Origin: Epiperipatus broadwayi
Taxonomy: Eukaryota; Onychophora; Udeonychophora; Euonychophora; Peripatidae
DNA: 64,000 bases
NCBI GenBank assembly: GCA_028023455.1
Contig: JAQFVV010012418.1
Coordinates: 9,297,244 to 9,361,243 of the forward strand
Reading direction: 5' to 3'
Both the position numbers and the translations under genes were made by a program. Below the pieces are notes generated by a model. It saw only the letters and a program-made list of their open reading frames with translations, did not search any database and had not been told where the DNA came from. Below, one piece after another: positions 59,268 through 64,000 of the stretch (position 1 is the stretch's first letter; each line of letters starts with the position of its first letter).

Positions 59268-62200
59268 GTAATTATTATCAATTTTTAAATGAAAGACAAA
59301 ATTTATTTTAATTTATGAATTAACTAATAAATGTTATTTATGGATGAACTATTTATTTATTTATAAAAGATATAATGACATTTAAATAGTCTATTATACA
59401 GCAAAAGCCTAAATACCCATTTACTGACCAAAGGATAATGGATTGAATAAAATGTTAAGTCTGCTGAAATTTAGCAAAATTTTCAAGTTTTACTGAGCTT
59501 CAATTTTAATTCAGGTCATAGAAATACAGGTAAATGTGGTACACCTACATCACAAAGTATGCATAATTTTGTAATATATAATTTAATATTAATGATGTAA
59601 GGAGCTCATTTATAATGTAGATTTTTTATGTGAAGTCAAAGTTGTTTTTTAAACAAACAAGTATTTTATTAAGTAAAATATCTTATTAAAATTTTTTTTT
59701 AGTTTATTGCAGATATCTTTGTATTCTTTTTCATTAAAGAAAAATGTTAAATTTATTTTTCAAATTGTTGGAAAATATATATATTGCAATCACAGTAGAA
59801 TAATCATAAAGAACAGTCTGACCATACCCATTTTGTTATTGTCCCAAGTTTGGCTAATGTCATTCACATAGTCTTCATTCTCCAAGCGCCATATTGAATT
59901 AAAAAAAAATTGACATGAGACACAATTTTCATAATCTTCTTTTAATTATGTTAGAGCAAAAAATTTACATTAATAGAAACTAGAAAAACTAAGAAAAACA
60001 ATAAGTCTAAGACAAATAGTGATAACCATTTTAAAAATAAGGAAAAAAAGAAATTTCAACATCCAACATAATTATTACTTTATTGTTTGTTCATAATTTC
60101 TAATTTATCATTAACTAAGTTTAAATTAAATCTTCATTGATAATTTCTTTGTATTCCTCACAAAATTATCTTTCAAACCATATATAATACTTCTTACCAG
60201 AAATAATCCATAGTATCAGAATCTCCAAAAGTATTCACATAAGAATTCTTCATTTTTATCTTGTACCCCAAAAGTTGACAAATCTCAAAGGTGTCTATAA
60301 GAAAAAGATTCATCCTAATAAAAGATACAAAACAAATCATTTCCAGAAGGTGGATATGCATTTGTCATCATAGCAATTAGCTTCTTGTCTATCTAAAACT
60401 AGAAATTGTAGGCTACTGTCTGTATCACTGATAAAATGAGTTTCATCTCTTCATTTTATATTTTTTGTGTACATCAGTGATGTTTATATTCTTTATGCAT
60501 ACCAGTGATGTTATCTTGTTATATTTATTGTCTCACAGAGATAGCTCATTTGCTAACTATAGACTTGAAAATAATGTAATGCAAGATGTGGAAAAACTAC
60601 TGACTTCACAGCATGAGTATCAAGGCATAGGCAAGAATCAGAATTTGATTCTTTGCCTGCATATAATTCCATGTGGTATATGCATAACCATTGTGGTTAC
60701 CACTACATACATACCATTTGAAATCTCTCTTTATTGGTTTTAAGTGTTTATATTTTCACATGGTACTATGCCCAGTAAATTTTGTGATTACTTTATCAAC
60801 TGCAATCTTTCTGTACATTAGATTATCAGTTTTTAAAATCATTGCATTGCTCTATATATGTAAATCATTACTTGTTATACAAACACGATGCAAGAACAAA
60901 CACAAACACACTAATACAAATATAAACATATACCTTTTGACAATCATTATGTCTATACCCCAAATTATACTACAAAACAACTTTTCTTATATTTGAATAC
61001 CATTTATCAAATAATTTAAAATATTAAAAATTAAAATTAATAACTTAACGATATTCTGCAAAACAACTTTGGTTATATATGAATTTATATACTGTATAAT
61101 AAAGAGCATAAATGATTTAATATTATATAATTTATATAGTACACACACACACACACCAATTCAAATACAAACAAATTAATATACTATTTACCAAATAATT
61201 TTAAAAATTTAAAATATGAAAAATTAAAAGTAATAACTTACGATATTCCTCGATTACGTTTATATCACATTGAAGGCCTTCATATCCAAATTATCAGCAT
61301 ATTTTAAATAAGGCCAATAAAGATTTTCTGCCTTTATCACCTCATATTGAAACAGACAGATCGAAGAATCGATCTTAGTTTCATGGTTGTCATTTAAGAA
61401 TGGTAATTCTAAACCACTATTTACCCGCAATGGGACTTTTTCTATTCCAAGCCACATAAATTTTAAGTTATTTATTTTGTGTTTGTTTAAAAAGAATTTA
61501 ATGTAAAGAGTATGAGTATAAATGTCACAAATCATGATGAATAATATTCGTGTGTGTGTGGTTTGTGGATTTATATTAGCTCAAGTTAAAAGTTTCAACT
61601 GCGTGTATATTTTCTTTAAATTTTAATTTTGCAAATTATACAAAGTCATTTAAAAATGCTGATCAAAAGTCACATTCCTTTGATCAGTATTTTTAATCAA
61701 AATCTTACTTGTACAAAATGTATAGAATAATTAATTTGTACTTTGATAAATTAAGATAATGAATTTATAATTTTGTATTCACGAATTCTGATGTAATTGT
61801 TTTGTCAATTTAGAATCATGTATTAAATTTAAAAATAAATGAAAACCGAACAATGGAAATGAGAAACGTAGAACTCTTATCAAGAAAGGCAAATGCTATT
61901 GTATAGTCAAAAATTAGATATTGCTGGAGGCCGGAAAATCAAAGGAGGAGGAGGCATGAACAAAAACTAGGCAGAAAGGTCAACCGTAGCCATCTTAGAT
62001 ATAAGATAGACACTCTAACTTTTGACTTGGCTGTGCTTAGATCGTCTCAAGCTACAGCAAAGTAGTTGTTCCAGAGAAATCACTTCAACCGTTATTAAGA
62101 AGTTGCCCGGTAAACTGCAATAATGATGGGCTAAGTCCAAGAAGCTGATTCCTGTTCTGCCAATTTAAATCTTTCGTACCACTGATCTGTAATGTTTTCC

Positions 62201-64000
62201 GTGCTTCCAGTCTTCCAAATTCCAACATTTAAATTAACCATGCCGTTCTAAGAAATTCAAAATGCGCGCCTACGTTCTTCATACATATCACCGCAAGAAG
62301 AAAAGCCGGACGAAGAAAGAATGGTAACTTTTGTTACATGAACTTTTTAACTTTCCTCTCAGTAATAATTTTAAATTTAATCTGTTAACCTAATTAATTG
62401 CATGTAAATTTCTTGTTTTCCATTTGAGACGTGTGCTCTGTTAAATCACGTCAGTAAATTTCTTCTCTAATATTTCTGTGCTCTAGTCTTTAGATGATAA
62501 TTATTAATATTTGTGCCTACTAATAATCCATTTGTGAATACATTTATATTTTTACTATTACTTATTTTACAAACAAAACGATGCCAATAATAATATTTCT
62601 CAACTCTAATTAAAGTCAGTAAAGTTTATCTCATAATATTTATTATATTCATTTTAAAAGTAATTTTCTTTTATCGAACTAGAAATTGTTTCATTTATGT
62701 TGAGTTGAGAAATATTCAAGTATTTTTATTGTTTCCTTTACTTTGTCATGATATTTTAATCTACACTCCAAAGCTCAAATACTTAAAATAGTCTAAAATT
62801 TTATTATATTTTTTATATATTATTACGGAGTAATAATAATAAGTGAATATTTTATTGCTATTATTACCTTCCGAACAATCTGGGGAGTTATGGGTTTCAG
62901 AGTGAAATTAATTAATTGTTACTTTTGCGATCGTTTGATTTCGCCCTGTTATTATTGAATAGTTATATCAGACTGTTGCGTAGAACATGTTACGGATAGA
63001 TAAAATGGTTTATATAATTTCGTTTTAAAATCCACTTCCGATCACTCTTCCTCGATGTTACGGTGGCAATGCCTTTACCTTCGCCTCAGTTGGCGTCTCG
63101 CTTTACTACCATATGGAGAGAAAGAAATTCTTCTCCAGGTAATCTGTTGGATCACCGGGGTTCGAAAATGATCCCCGCTGGTTGTAGTGTCTCGGATCTA
63201 CTTGGGGGCATTAAGACTTGTCAAAGTACAAGCCGCCCGGTATTCCGTTCATGCACCGCAAGTTATTATTGTAGTGTACCTTAATCCTTGCAACCATCAG
63301 TACATCAGTATTATATATTATATTTTTATATAAAACCGCCTCCCATTTATCCGTGTACGCAATGGTTTGAATCTATTAAATAAAACAAATTAATATAAGC
63401 TAGTGGTTAAATATTGTAAGTGCTCCAATTACTCTGATTCTCATACCAACCTGTACAACCATTTAAACACATAAATATTGGCATAAGTTTGTTAATCAGT
63501 ACAAACCGATTATTGATGACTAGCAGCAATTTATTATAAAATACATATGAGAGTTTTACCGTACCTGTAAATAATATTATTCAATGCTTTCAAGAATTTA
63601 TTAAAAATTTATCTAACCTAATTTTGTCTCTCTTGCATTATTACTTTCGACATCTAGTCAATCACCTGCTGTCTGTATCGACAACTTAAATATATACAAT
63701 AAATTATTAGCCGTACCAAGATCCCGACTATAAGGGATCTATGAAATAGCTGATTGTTGGTAATTTAGTCTGTGTTTTTCGATGAGCTAGTAAAGGGGAA
63801 ACCCCGTACTGGTAATATTGTCATCGGTGGGTCATGCCAGGGTTTTGGGTTCGAAGTTAGTTTGCATTTTGGAATATATTCCTAGACGTGGACTGGGTTT
63901 GAATTCGGATTACTGTGTGTGATTAAGCATGGTGATTTTTACCGGTACAATATAAACTAGTAAATTAACCAGAAAATAAAAAAATAAATTCATATAATTT
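59268..64000 (+). other. Downstream intron of gene 2, no last exon found
   Basis: The first 250 bp still align with the intron after the penultimate exon of gene 1 (517-870). No sequence like the last exon of gene 1 was found. The rest is AT-rich to about 61900, with a (CA)n run at 61142-61157. From about 61900 to 64000 the sequence is less AT-rich and keeps more CpG. It includes a 73-codon plus-strand frame at 63063-63284 without a known domain, an ATG-to-splice-donor candidate at 62262-62323, and a tRNA-promoter-like pair (AGCTAGTAAAGG near 63785 and GGTTCGAAGTT near 63849). This may be a young repeat or LTR, or the 5' end of another transcription unit. Confidence 0.4.

Noticed and set aside
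63063-63284. 73-codon frame in CpG-rich DNA
   Set aside because: No recognised domain, Ser/Arg-rich as expected for GC-richer non-coding DNA; kept only as part of the note on the end of the window.
63778-63960. tRNA gene or SINE suggested by A-box-like and B-box-like words
   Set aside because: No cloverleaf can be formed with proper arms by eye, and the words are short; mentioned only as a possibility.
1-64000. Prokaryotic-style systems (operons, CRISPR, defence islands, ribosome binding sites)
   Set aside because: The sequence has GT-AG introns, animal transposon families and no compact gene order. Tandem arrays here have long, spacer-free units and are not CRISPR.

Overview
The window is animal (metazoan) nuclear DNA. 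It is extremely AT-rich, its genes are split by GT-AG introns of up to 11 kb, and most of its length is decayed transposable elements. The only host genes I can support are two neighbouring, same-strand genes for acetylserotonin O-methyltransferase-like (ASMT-like) SAM-dependent methyltransferases. The low GC together with RTE-type LINEs, a KIAA1586-like hAT, a Merlin element and Ty3/gypsy elements fits an invertebrate with a large repeat-filled genome (for example a hydrozoan, chelicerate or mollusc). I cannot name the species from sequence alone.

Layout. At 1-11845 is the 3' end of ASMT-like gene 1: a penultimate exon at 394-516 and a last exon at 11631-11845, with a possible poly(A) signal after it. 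The 11.1-kb intron between them holds, in order, a decayed hAT transposase gene, a decayed Ty3/gypsy pol and a decayed LINE, all antisense to the host gene. The roughly 31 kb from 11.8 to 42.8 kb has no host gene I can support. It holds a 1.6-kb foldback element, a tandem 233-bp duplication, three copies of an interspersed repeat, a foldback repeat, a four-copy 144-bp tandem array derived from a LINE 3' end, that LINE's RT and endonuclease remains, a second LINE 3' fragment, a truncated Merlin transposon, a palindrome and a decayed Ty3/gypsy gag-pol. At 42827-59267 lie the first six exons of ASMT-like gene 2, with consistent phases and splice sites. Its introns hold several inverted-repeat elements, a hAT-type MITE, a gypsy gag-protease fragment and an unusual LTR element with 2.1-kb LTRs around only 0.6 kb. 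The last coding exon of gene 2 is not seen before the window ends.

The two ASMT-like genes are paralogues. The exon they share has the same length and phase (123 nt), and the intron sequence on both sides of it is still alignable by eye. Together the six exons of gene 2 and the last exon of gene 1 cover the whole family architecture (about 347 residues): N-terminal dimerisation/winged-helix part, the glycine-rich SAM loop, the His-Asp-Trp catalytic motif and the C-terminal helix. No prokaryotic operon, CRISPR array, or rRNA or intact tRNA gene was seen, and I found no convincing new biological system. The more unusual items are structural: large hairpin-forming repeats inside introns, a LINE tail turned into a tandem array, and an LTR pair whose differences record CpG decay.
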